This document shows positions 37,216 to 46,151 of a DNA stretch of 64,000 bases, piece after piece. The DNA is taken from positions 652,212 to 716,211 of the forward strand of contig MJCC01000003.1 in the NCBI GenBank assembly GCA_001766655.1. The letters are read 5' to 3'. Each line of letters opens with the position of its first letter. Positions within the stretch are counted from its first letter, which is position 1. Origin of the DNA: Phytomonas francai (lineage: Eukaryota; Euglenozoa; Kinetoplastea; Trypanosomatida; Trypanosomatidae). The notes under the pieces were generated by a model that was given only the letters and a program-made list of their open reading frames with translations, did not search any database and was not told the origin of the DNA. Both the position numbers and the translations under genes were made by a program.

Positions 37216-38895
37216 ATGGTCGCAAGAGGGAAATCTCCACTACCACTTATCCTTGCTTCAAGCGGTGCACGGACATGGCTCGAGACGCTTGAGATATACA
37301 GCAGGTGCTGCACGCATTTGAAAGGTATTTATGTGCCCTCCGTTATGGAGCTAAAACACGGGCTTTCGCAGATGCCCGACTCCCGGGCAACCACACTCTT
37401 CTACTATACTGTCGTGAAACCAGTCTACGGGGACCGCAAGCCGGACCACGCGTTGGCCACTATGGCGATCCAGCAGTTCAAGCATCACGGAAGCCTTGCT
37501 AGGATGAAAAGGGTGTTTGAGGAGGACATCGATGGGCAGAGTGCTCAAGGCGCGCAGGCCACGTTTCTCCTCGCGTGTTCGACGGGGATGTGGGAGCGGG
37601 CGCGTGACCTAATGCGCACACACCCAGCCCTCGCGCGAAACCTGTCCAACCAACGCGCCCTCCTCACCGCCTTTTGCGGGGCAGCGCAGCTGAACGCGGC
37701 GATCGAGGAGCTCCGCGGGTTTCTCCCCCCCGGGATGGCGCCCCCACCGTCGCTGATTCGCCCCATCCTCGGGCGGCTTTCCGTGGATGGAGATCATCAA
37801 CGGGTGCTTCGGCTCGCCGCCCGCTCCTTCGCCGGGGGCTATTCGCTTGAGCAGCCCCTGTTTTCCTCCCTCCTGCGGACATTGCGGGCGACCGGGCAGT
37901 GGGCCGCCGCGCTGGCCACCGCCCAATCGCTCGACCTCTTCTCCTCCTCCACGCCGCAGGTCCAGCGAAACGGCGAGGTGTTTAATCGGCTGCTCGATTG
38001 CGTGTACGACGCGGACCCGTACGGGGACTACACCGTCGACGCGGTCGTCCGTGAGATGGCCTCGCGAATGAGCCCGAAGGACTTTGCGCTCCGAACTTCA
38101 GGCGGGCAGAGACAATTCCGGCTGAGGACGCAGTCGGAGGTGGGCAGACACTTCAGCGCCTTGCTGCCGCAACTGAACGCCGTTTTTGGGAAACTTTTGA
38201 CGATTCCGCGGTGGTACCATCGCCCGCTAAATTTTATCGTCGATGCGGCAGAATCTAGCGGCCATGTCATTCTGGTCCTGGACACTAATTTCTTGATCCA
38301 GTCCGTCACCAAAAACTTGCCTCTGGAGCACTTTTATGAAATCATCAAAAAACAGTACCCTCACTTAGAAAGCGAACAGCGCAAGCTAGCCGTTGTCGTC
38401 GTCCCGTTCACGGTCGTGCAGGAGGCGTATTGTGTGATTTGGGGTCCAAAGAACCGGCTGGGTCATTCCGTTAAGGTATTGCTCTGGTCCAGGGTGACCT
38501 CGCTGGTGAGGCAAAACAACGTGCACGTGCTTTCCCTTTCGGTAGAGTTCCAGACATCCACCATGTCGATCATTACAAGCATCGCTTACAACAAAGCTTT
38601 CGGGGACGAGGGCGATGCGCACAAGCGTCATGATCCCGACCGGCGCATTTTAAACGTTTGTCTCTACCTGCAGTACCTCCTTCGCAGCAAGAAGGCCTCT
38701 AGGGAATGTGGTTCATCCATCCCGGAAGGGACGCTTTTGTTCTCGTTTTTGAAGTATCATGTCCGCCGCTTCGATAATACAGTGAAGGGTAGTGCGTCCG
38801 CTGCGCTTATCTTATGCACAATGGATCATAAATTCTCTCGTGCAGCGCGTGAGGCTGGCGTAGACTGCTTCCCCGTATTAGTGAGAAACGGGTAG
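37216..38895 (+). CDS. PPR-like protein with C-terminal PIN nuclease domain
   Basis: The 559-residue product joins an N-terminal helical-repeat region with a C-terminal PIN-type nuclease fold. The helical region (about 60-270) has PPR/TPR-like units such as 'ACSTGMWERARDLMRTHP' and 'LLRTLRATGQWAAALATAQ'. In the PIN domain the first acidic residue is Asp356 in 'LVLDTNFLI'. Candidates for the middle site are Asp473 and Asp475 in 'HDPDRRILNVC'. The last is Asp537 in 'CTMDHKFSRAAREAGV', the usual PIN ending. All expected acidic positions are present, so metal-dependent RNase activity is plausible. The helical-repeat plus nuclease layout recalls protein-only RNase P and organellar processing enzymes, but the nuclease reads as PIN, not the NYN type of PRORP. 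Mitochondrial location is a guess. The middle (37550-38100) is markedly GC-rich. Confidence 0.68.
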   Translation: MVARGKSPLPLILASSGARTWLETLEIYSRCCTHLKGIYVPSVMELKHGLSQMPDSRATTLFYYTVVKPVYGDRKPDHALATMAIQQFKHHGSLARMKRVFEEDIDGQSAQGAQATFLLACSTGMWERARDLMRTHPALARNLSNQRALLTAFCGAAQLNAAIEELRGFLPPGMAPPPSLIRPILGRLSVDGDHQRVLRLAARSFAGGYSLEQPLFSSLLRTLRATGQWAAALATAQSLDLFSSSTPQVQRNGEVFNRLLDCVYDADPYGDYTVDAVVREMASRMSPKDFALRTSGGQRQFRLRTQSEVGRHFSALLPQLNAVFGKLLTIPRWYHRPLNFIVDAAESSGHVILVLDTNFLIQSVTKNLPLEHFYEIIKKQYPHLESEQRKLAVVVVPFTVVQEAYCVIWGPKNRLGHSVKVLLWSRVTSLVRQNNVHVLSLSVEFQTSTMSIITSIAYNKAFGDEGDAHKRHDPDRRILNVCLYLQYLLRSKKASRECGSSIPEGTLLFSFLKYHVRRFDNTVKGSASAALILCTMDHKFSRAAREAGVDCFPVLVRNG

Positions 38896-39316
38896 ATAGT
38901 TTTCGTTGATGACATTACGTTTTTCTTTTGTGAGTGTAGGGGAGAAAGCGAGGGGAGACTTTTTCCGCCTTACTCGAAAAAGGTGTTTCGATTTGAGTTC
39001 ATTTTTTCCTGTTTGACATTGCTACGGTTTGACCTCGTACTCTATATACCGTTAACCTATTCTCTACAGTTAACCTATAATGTGAGGCAAGACAAAACTA
39101 AAAGGATACACTGTATGAGGCCTACGCATCCTGTGGTTTGTGGATAACCTCTTCACATTGACGGCTGCAGCACGTTAAAAAGACATGTTTTGCCCTGTTA
39201 TTATTATTAACTGATTATCTTTTTGATCTACATTTGGTGTTGCTGTTATTAGTAGCTTTTTCATATCTGATTTGCTTTTATCAATTCGTATTTTAGTATT
39301 CATATAATTTGTTGCA
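38896..39316 (+). other. Intergenic spacer
   Basis: This is a mixed-composition 3' UTR and an AT-rich leader of the next gene. Pyrimidine-rich patches near 38919-38932 and 39214-39262 could serve trans-splicing. No coding frame was recognised. Confidence 0.45.
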
Positions 39317-42300
39317 ATGAGTGAAGCATGTCGATACTGTGGAAGCTCAGAAGGCGAACTCATTCACCCTTGCAAGTGCGATGGCTCAATCGCGAGGGCA
39401 CACCCGCGATGCCTAGCGGAATGGGTTAGCAGTTCGGGTAGTTTCTGTTGTGAAATCTGCAGTGAATACTATAATGTTAGTAAAATTGTTGTGAAAGATT
39501 CATCGCATTTGCTAGACCTTTCCGATTTATCTACGCTATGGAGGGCACTGGTTGCAAGGGCTAGAAAACTAGCGGAACCAATTTACGAACTTCTTTTTGT
39601 GCACACGGTTTTTTCGTTAAATGGCATTATATGTATGCTCCTTTATTATTTCCTATTGGCACAGCTTTCTGGCATTGGCATTATCGAGCTATCTGGGAGA
39701 ATGTCAAAGATTGAAAATCGCATACTGTTTTTAATCGTGCTCACGATAGACTGCATGCCCATTCAGCTCATTAGCCTTCTCGTGCTAAAGGGCGTTCGGG
39801 GATGGCAAGAGTGGGTCTTCATTCATGAGGCTGAGGTGACACTTCCTCCGTTGCGAGGGCAAGGCGACGCGGAGTATGACCCCCAGCACCTCAGCACAGC
39901 CTCACTCGATGAGGCGATGAGAGAGGAGGAAAACAAAGGCGCTACCATGCGTTTTTCAGCTCAGTACGAAAGCGAGTATGGCCGCAACTTGCGCGCGGTC
40001 AAGGCGGACACAAGGTCGGAAGGTGAGGCCTTGTTGAAATGCATTCAAAAGGTCCTCAACAATAGCACGCCTGTTAGTTTTTTCGAACGAAAGCTACCTC
40101 GCCTCGCACTAGAGTACTGCAGAAAAATATTGTACACAAATTTCTGGATCGTATTTGTGCTACTATGGTTTATAAAAATTAACGAGCTCTTTTTTTCTTT
40201 AAACCAAAGACTTTTCGATCTCCTTAGTCGCACCACTCTCGGCCATCATATGGCTGGCACTATCGCGCGCGCTGGTATTGGGGATATTGCCTTCTTTTTA
40301 CGGCGCATCCTTACGGTCGAGCCGTCATTTGACGACATGTTAAACCTCCGAATGAATTTCCTACTTTTCATGAACTGTCCTATCTTCGTTGGGTCTGTCG
40401 CCCTGAAGCTTATGCCATCCAATCGATGGAAAAGAGACTGGACCGTAGTTTATATTTTGATCAGGGGGTTGATTGTGGGGTTTAGTTTAGTTTTCCTCAG
40501 TCTCATGTTCATGAGAATTCCTGGGAGTCTTTTGGAGTCGAGCTTTTTTGTCAGCACGGATGCCGTCACTGGGTCGATGGACACAAGCACCTCTTGGCGA
40601 GTTCTGCAGAAGAATGGCCTTGTCCCTCTCGTGTGCGATTCTACGGAACTCAAAATGAGCAATTCCTTCACTGTTTTAAAAGCGTTGTACACAGTATCTC
40701 GCGACTTCATTCCTTCCGGAGCGGAGACCGTTAGTGACATTGAAAGTGATGTTTGCTTGAACACCTTCGATGCCGCTAGCTGCGGCTACTTCTTGTTTCA
40801 TGATCGTGGGCATGTCCACTACGCAGCCTACGCTGCACGGGTGATTTGGCGACTTCTATCGAATCGTGTTATAGAGGAATTGGTAAATAACTTACTATTC
40901 ACAATGATTCCTGTATCGGCGGTTCTGAATTTTGAGATTGTTATGAATAGAACCAAGCTTGGTCGTTTCCTTACGGAGGGTATATATTTTTTGTTTTCTC
41001 ATCTCGATGCTCGGACAGCTTTGCGCATTTTTTTTGAATTATCGATGGTGCTGATGCTAGCCTCAACGATCGTTAGCTGGGCCTCCTGGACCCTTCTGCA
41101 GTACTTAGTCCCAGGGTCATTCCCAGTAGTGATAGGATACTATTCTCATAATTTGCACATCATTATCAGGACCTGGTCCAAGTGCCCTAACGTTCTCCGC
41201 ACATTGACAGTATGGAGGAAGCTTTCTGATCTTCTTCAGCGTGCGTTTGGAATGAATGCTCCCACGATGGGTACCAATAGACCGCCAGAGAGTTTAGCAC
41301 CAGTGGGGAATTTTTTTGCCTATCTTTCCTACGCCGCAGCATACTTTGCCGTCACAGTGGTTCTGACTTCTCTTGTGCGGTATATTCAATTATCATCCAA
41401 CCATTTATGGCTCATCTACATTCCGCTTTTTGATTTATTTATCAACTTGTCCCAACTCTTGGATTGGTGGCAGGCGATCCATTTTCCGGTGGATCGTGTG
41501 AAAACATATATATTTCTTTTTTTTGCTAAGATTTACCTCCATGGGCTCTATGGTCTGAAGATAAGGGTCGATGGTGACCACCTGGTACTTAAAAAGCTGA
41601 TTTCAATCCCATCTATATTTGAACCACAGGTTATTGAGTCACAGGAGTACAAACTCTTCGCGCTCTACGAGGACTTTCCACATGGTGCGAGTCATGCTTT
41701 TTGGAGGATGCTTTTAGATGGCAGCGAAGTATCCGTCCATTGCAGCAGGTTCCACCAGCACCTGCCGCTGCTCTACCATTCCTTTTCAGCGAAGCGGAGA
41801 AGGGTTATGTACGGTAGTTCTATTATCCATTTTGTTTTTTGGATGGTGGTGCCTTTTATTGCTGGAAGGGGTATCAGTATTAAGAACCCTTTTGTTTTGC
41901 TTCAGTTACAACAGTCAGCATGTTTATTGGTCCCCTGGTGGTTCCAGATCCTCTCTGACTGGATGTTTGGGGCGCTCCTGCTGTTGCTATGGCTCATAAT
42001 CGAAGGTTACTACATCAAAGCCCGCTTCGTGCGCTATCTAAAAAGTCTTTTCCCACACTGTCTTTTCTACTGGCATATCGATACAGTTCACCATATCGCA
42101 ATTCCGATCATCATCCGATGCATGACCATAAACCTTACCGTGCGTGTCTTCCACATGATCTCCGTTTCTACTTCGAAAAAGGACTCAAGCTATGTTCATT
42201 CGTTATTTACTTCGTTTGTTATTGCCTGGATCATGCTGCAGATACCCTTGATCAGGCGAATAAATAGAAGACGACGAAATCGAGTCCGCCATTCACACAA

Positions 42301-42640
42301 CGTAGATGCGCAGATGCCGGCGATAACGCAGGCAGATATTAGGAGACCTTGTCCCATCGTAATGCACCCTGCTGAAGCATTTGTTAATCAAGGAGTTGAA
42401 GAGTTGCCTCTGGGCAGGTTTAAGGTCGTCATTATTCCAGTTTCGTCAGCTATCAACTTTATGATAAGATTCTGGCAGTTATTTATCAAGAGGATAATAT
42501 CGATCGCACGAAGAGTGGGTGCGTATCTCTACGCCTGCTGGGTGGAACTAGTTCGTAGCTCTAGATTATATCTCTTCACTACCCTCAAGGAAGACGATAC
42601 TGTAGGAGTAGTTTTTCAAGACTATCAGAATACCTCTTGA
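39317..42640 (+). CDS. RING-CH membrane E3 ligase, Doa10/MARCH6-like
   Basis: The 1107-residue product begins with a RING-CH (C4HC3) finger: Cys5, Cys8, Cys19, Cys21, His29, Cys32, Cys45 and Cys48, in 'CRYCGSSEGELIHPCKC' and 'HPRCLAEWV'. At least ten hydrophobic segments follow, spread over residues 90-1075. This is the layout of Doa10/MARCH6 (SSM4), the ER and nuclear-envelope ligase of ER-associated degradation. The extreme C-terminus 'KEDDTVGVVFQDYQ' resembles the short conserved C-terminal element of that family, so the 3' end looks authentic. Yeast Doa10 is longer (about 1300 residues) with 14 membrane segments, so this is a compact form. A loop with acidic repeats lies near 170-240. It is one of three ubiquitin-ligase genes in the window. 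Confidence 0.85.
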   Translation: MSEACRYCGSSEGELIHPCKCDGSIARAHPRCLAEWVSSSGSFCCEICSEYYNVSKIVVKDSSHLLDLSDLSTLWRALVARARKLAEPIYELLFVHTVFSLNGIICMLLYYFLLAQLSGIGIIELSGRMSKIENRILFLIVLTIDCMPIQLISLLVLKGVRGWQEWVFIHEAEVTLPPLRGQGDAEYDPQHLSTASLDEAMREEENKGATMRFSAQYESEYGRNLRAVKADTRSEGEALLKCIQKVLNNSTPVSFFERKLPRLALEYCRKILYTNFWIVFVLLWFIKINELFFSLNQRLFDLLSRTTLGHHMAGTIARAGIGDIAFFLRRILTVEPSFDDMLNLRMNFLLFMNCPIFVGSVALKLMPSNRWKRDWTVVYILIRGLIVGFSLVFLSLMFMRIPGSLLESSFFVSTDAVTGSMDTSTSWRVLQKNGLVPLVCDSTELKMSNSFTVLKALYTVSRDFIPSGAETVSDIESDVCLNTFDAASCGYFLFHDRGHVHYAAYAARVIWRLLSNRVIEELVNNLLFTMIPVSAVLNFEIVMNRTKLGRFLTEGIYFLFSHLDARTALRIFFELSMVLMLASTIVSWASWTLLQYLVPGSFPVVIGYYSHNLHIIIRTWSKCPNVLRTLTVWRKLSDLLQRAFGMNAPTMGTNRPPESLAPVGNFFAYLSYAAAYFAVTVVLTSLVRYIQLSSNHLWLIYIPLFDLFINLSQLLDWWQAIHFPVDRVKTYIFLFFAKIYLHGLYGLKIRVDGDHLVLKKLISIPSIFEPQVIESQEYKLFALYEDFPHGASHAFWRMLLDGSEVSVHCSRFHQHLPLLYHSFSAKRRRVMYGSSIIHFVFWMVVPFIAGRGISIKNPFVLLQLQQSACLLVPWWFQILSDWMFGALLLLLWLIIEGYYIKARFVRYLKSLFPHCLFYWHIDTVHHIAIPIIIRCMTINLTVRVFHMISVSTSKKDSSYVHSLFTSFVIAWIMLQIPLIRRINRRRRNRVRHSHNVDAQMPAITQADIRRPCPIVMHPAEAFVNQGVEELPLGRFKVVIIPVSSAINFMIRFWQLFIKRIISIARRVGAYLYACWVELVRSSRLYLFTTLKEDDTVGVVFQDYQNTS

Positions 42641-42910
42641 TGGGCAAGTTACCCAAAGGGTGGTTGGTGTGGGGTACCTCTGTTACGATTCTACTCCTGC
42701 TGCCTATTTATCTAAAATATTCGATACCTAAATGTCTTGATCAACATTTCTCCCTATGCAGTGTACACTTCTCAGCTATAGTACTTGAACGGGTCCATCC
42801 CGAACAGCTTCCCCTCTTTTGTACGCTTTACTTACCCAACGGATTTGCTTTTATGTTCTCCAATCGAGGTACACACACATATTGACACAGACACACCCAC
42901 TTAGATTGAC

Positions 42911-44347
42911 ATGCTCAACGACAACTTGGACGAGCTAGCAGACAGGCTGCGACAGCTCACCGGCCAAGCCGCGCCCACGCTCAAGCCAGTCCCGTCCTCA
43001 GGCCCATGCATCAGTGAGGAGTGCGCGCTGGTACTGCAACAGGCCCTGCGGCGCCACCCTGCCCTGGTTCTGCTGCCCTTGAGCCGGCGCGGCCTCAGGG
43101 AGACGCTGCTGGGCGAGATGCGGGAGTCCAGCGAGGCCGCGTCGAACCCGTCCTCGGCGGTCGCACGGCTGCTCGGCTGGGTGAACCAAACCGCGGAGGA
43201 ACTGGAGATGGAGCGTCTTGGGGCGGTGTTTGCGTCGCCCGCTGTGGCCTACGAAGCATTCACCCAACGAATATTGGATACACTAGGGTTACCCGAAGCC
43301 CCTCTCCTCGAGCAAACCGTGGAGTCATTGCCATGCCCTTGGAATGTCCTTTTCACGCTTCTCTCAGGGCCCTTGTTCGACGTGGACTTCTCGTCGATCA
43401 AGCGCGCCGAATTGCGGGTTGAGAATGCGACTCCCAGCCTTATACAGGGCCTACAGTTAGTGCATAGTGATCCGTACGATACGGCCGCGTGGCAAGACCT
43501 CGTCAGCTGCATGGAATCCTTTCCCATCGCGTCGGTGCGCGCCGTGTGGCATGCAATGCTGTATTTCTATCCTACCAGCGGTGCCACCGTCTGCCGCTAC
43601 TTGCAGAAGGAGCTAGCAGAGCTGCGGGCAACACGCCCCCCCATCAACAAATGCAACGAGGAGACCGATGCGAAGCATGTGGTAAAAGATTGCCTTAGAA
43701 TGCTGAACACGTTTTTCCGCCATTTGCCCCTCACGTTTAGTTGCGACCTCTATACTATGTTCATCGAATTTATCATGGAGTATGTGCAGCCGGATAACAT
43801 TATGATGGACGTGATCTTCCGGGTGTGTCTCCGGCGCGATGTTGGGGAGTTGCCGGAGAGTACGCCACTGTGGATGCGGTATCTAAGTTGGCGCTCTACC
43901 ACGCTTACCAGCGCAATAAAGCGGCGAGAATGGGTGCGGAAAATCTACACACGGATCCTAAGGACACCCCTCTTGGATCTGGAAAACGTGAAGGAACACT
44001 TTGAGGCGTTCATCCTGGCCGACCTCCACGGACGTCTCCCAGCGGACGAAAGAACAAGCGTTGAAAGGCGCTTTACCCGAGCCAAAGCCGAGGCCCTTGA
44101 GGTCGAGGAGCTACTGAAAGGTCTCCATGACTACTTGCCTCGCCCGTTGAAGCTGTACGAATCCAGCCGCAGCCTCAAAATTGATTCCAGCCAGGAGTTG
44201 GAGGCGTGGTTGTGCTGGCACGCGTTGCTAGGGAAAATGAAGCGCCGCGTGACCCAGGATCAGAGTACGGACCCTCTCTACTACCTTCGACGACGGAACT
44301 TTCTACGAATGCGAGCCTGTTGCTTCCCGCATCAGGTGGATAGCTGA
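42911..44347 (+). CDS. RNA14: CstF-77/RNA14-like protein, N-terminal part (ends at in-frame TGA)
   Basis: This encodes 478 residues up to a TGA at 44345-44347. They resemble the HAT-repeat protein CstF-77/Rna14, the scaffold of cleavage stimulation factor in mRNA 3' end formation. The stretch 'DPYDTAAWQDLVSCMESFPI' (about 187-206) matches the family's 'NPYDLDAW..L....QN.PI'. 'VRAVWHAMLYFYPTSGATVC' follows, as does 'FSCDLYTMFIEFIMEYV' further on. Residues 430-478 are 'LEAWLCWHALLGKM' and a basic helix, equivalent to the family's 'MWKKYIQWEK' region. The same frame continues without any other stop into the next entry, where the fold also continues. This protein therefore looks like the front half of one gene rather than a complete gene. 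The start is the first ATG after pyrimidine-rich DNA at about 42800-42865. Confidence 0.72.
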   Translation: MLNDNLDELADRLRQLTGQAAPTLKPVPSSGPCISEECALVLQQALRRHPALVLLPLSRRGLRETLLGEMRESSEAASNPSSAVARLLGWVNQTAEELEMERLGAVFASPAVAYEAFTQRILDTLGLPEAPLLEQTVESLPCPWNVLFTLLSGPLFDVDFSSIKRAELRVENATPSLIQGLQLVHSDPYDTAAWQDLVSCMESFPIASVRAVWHAMLYFYPTSGATVCRYLQKELAELRATRPPINKCNEETDAKHVVKDCLRMLNTFFRHLPLTFSCDLYTMFIEFIMEYVQPDNIMMDVIFRVCLRRDVGELPESTPLWMRYLSWRSTTLTSAIKRREWVRKIYTRILRTPLLDLENVKEHFEAFILADLHGRLPADERTSVERRFTRAKAEALEVEELLKGLHDYLPRPLKLYESSRSLKIDSSQELEAWLCWHALLGKMKRRVTQDQSTDPLYYLRRRNFLRMRACCFPHQVDS

Positions 44348-45775
44348 GCTGAGCTTATTCACTTTTGCATTCATGAAGAGCATGTGCTGTCTGAGACGGA
44401 AAGAATCTCTCACGCTGCGGATGCCGTGGAGCTCGCACAGCAGTTTCTGCCCCACTCAACACTCATGAACCTCTTCATAGCAGACATTACCGCGAGGCAT
44501 TTCGCGGACTGCGCTGGTGCCTTCCGTTGTCTTCGAGATGCCTTACTGCACACAAAGTCTGCTTTAATGGGGGTTATCAGGAACCCTGACGGAAACGTAG
44601 TGTCGGTTGCCCCTAGTTACGCCTGTTCAACGCACGCTCTTCGCCTCCTACAAGATATCACCATTATTTCTGTAAATTGGATGCGGATGGGGTGCTATCA
44701 AGCGGACCGTTATCATACTTCGCTAGTAGCCCGTCACACAATGCACACCATTGATTTTCTCTCTCTGACCATGGCTTGTATACGAAAGTTCATGAAGTCC
44801 GGGGAGCTACGCGAACCCAAGACTTTCTTACAACCCTTTAATGTATTTTGTTTCCACTGGATTGAATTGGAGGTTATTCGGAATAAAGCTCTCGAGATCG
44901 GACTAGGTGTGCTGAATCAGTGGAAAGAGCATCTCAAGATGATGATCACGTCTTCGCAGGGAAAGCAGTGGAGCTTGAACTCGTGCGGGGTGAACGATCT
45001 TTTCGTAGAAGCCTGTCTGCTGCTGCTGCACGCGGACGCCGCCTCCTCTACGACCGTGTTCGGCATCCTCAAGGAGCTCGAGATGGCCGTCGAGGGTGCC
45101 GATATCGCGGACGCCACGCTCCATTACCTCGTCGCACAGCTACGTCATCAATGCTTTAGTTTACAGGACGGCGAGAATTGCTCCTGGGCAGATGACCAGC
45201 TTCACCTGAAACTCTTGCGGCCTAGAGCGGGCCCGCATCAATACGACACGGTCCAATTCCACAGCTCGCTGCTTCATCAAGCAGAACTCCAGGAAGTACG
45301 TGAGGCGGCAGCGCGGGAGATTGCTGAAGAGCTGCCCGACGTCGCCGGTGCCAAGGATAACTCGGCGCTTGTCTACCCCGAGGAGGGAGCGTGGCTGCCC
45401 ACCGATGCGATCGAAAGTAACACCGGGAGGGCGCAGCCTGCACCAAAAAGGCTCCGCAACGAGGAATCGGGCATCCCCACCGATGCACCCTCTTCCCCAC
45501 TGAAGCTTCAGAAGCAGGAATCCGTCTTCCACAAAGGCTCCCGTGCGATCCTTTGCCTATCAACGACGCTGCCGAGTCTCGAGGAGTGCCTTTCGCAGAA
45601 CAAACCAGCCCCTCCTGCTGATAAACTTGAAGCTCTTATTAGGGCCCTGCCCACAATTACACAGTATAACCCCCAAATTGAAGAGCAGGACGCGGAGGCC
45701 CCAATCTCGGCTGACTGGATTCTCGATACACTCGTTGGTTGCACAGCAATTCATGTGAGCGATAACAATAGCTAA
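44348..45775 (+). CDS. RNA14: CstF-77/RNA14-like protein, C-terminal part (continues in frame after TGA)
   Basis: This frame is the uninterrupted continuation of the previous entry: 475 codons with no further stop before TAA at 45773. It opens with 'AELIHFCIHEEHV', the remainder of a HAT repeat whose first position (usually Trp) is the TGA. HAT repeats go on through 'STLMNLFIADITARHFADCA' and 'FHWIELEVIRNKALEIGLGV'. A low-complexity tail (about 300-410) with many Pro, Ser and Glu follows, as in the family after its dimerisation part. The first internal ATG is at 44465, so independent translation would lose a half repeat, and there is no spacer for a separate acceptor. I read both entries as one gene of about 953 residues broken by, or translated through, one stop. 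Confidence 0.68.
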   Translation, partial: AELIHFCIHEEHVLSETERISHAADAVELAQQFLPHSTLMNLFIADITARHFADCAGAFRCLRDALLHTKSALMGVIRNPDGNVVSVAPSYACSTHALRLLQDITIISVNWMRMGCYQADRYHTSLVARHTMHTIDFLSLTMACIRKFMKSGELREPKTFLQPFNVFCFHWIELEVIRNKALEIGLGVLNQWKEHLKMMITSSQGKQWSLNSCGVNDLFVEACLLLLHADAASSTTVFGILKELEMAVEGADIADATLHYLVAQLRHQCFSLQDGENCSWADDQLHLKLLRPRAGPHQYDTVQFHSSLLHQAELQEVREAAAREIAEELPDVAGAKDNSALVYPEEGAWLPTDAIESNTGRAQPAPKRLRNEESGIPTDAPSSPLKLQKQESVFHKGSRAILCLSTTLPSLEECLSQNKPAPPADKLEALIRALPTITQYNPQIEEQDAEAPISADWILDTLVGCTAIHVSDNNS

Positions 45776-46151
45776 CGTGAAGACAATCGGTTTGACACGA
45801 GAATATCTGTAAGTCAGAGAGGTTTGCGCCGTGTATTGAGCCAAAAACAAGTCTCCCAAGCCTCTTTCCTAATTGCTACTGGTCTTGTTTTTCTTTTCAC
45901 TACTTCATTATCTCGTGTGTTTGCCTCGTCTACAACAATTGTTTTTTGCACACAATCTCTTTTCCTTTTTTCCCTTATCCCTCAAGAGGGGTTATCATGC
46001 ACAGTACACGGATAACATCATAGAAACGGTGTTGACTTCACTAGCTTATTACTTACCCATTTATTTCAACAACCAAACCTATTTCACAGAATCTATTTAT
46101 AGTTGTAGTGGGCCGTTCCATCGAGGATATCTTTTTGTGCGTTCGTGTAGA
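45776..46151 (+). other. Spacer with strong polypyrimidine acceptor
   Basis: A long pyrimidine tract from 45955 to 45983 ('tctcttttccttttttccc' and on) ends with AG at 45985-45986, a very good trans-splicing acceptor. A 165-base 5' UTR then leads to the ATG at 46152. The frame is open upstream to 45873, but those codons cover the pyrimidine tract and cannot be in the mature mRNA. Confidence 0.6.

Noticed and set aside
42640..42885. An 81-codon plus-strand frame with a hydrophobic start, overlapping the Doa10-like stop by one base
   Set aside because: There is no room for a trans-splice acceptor before its ATG, and the Doa10-like protein already ends in a family-like C-terminal element. The frame is better explained as 3' UTR.
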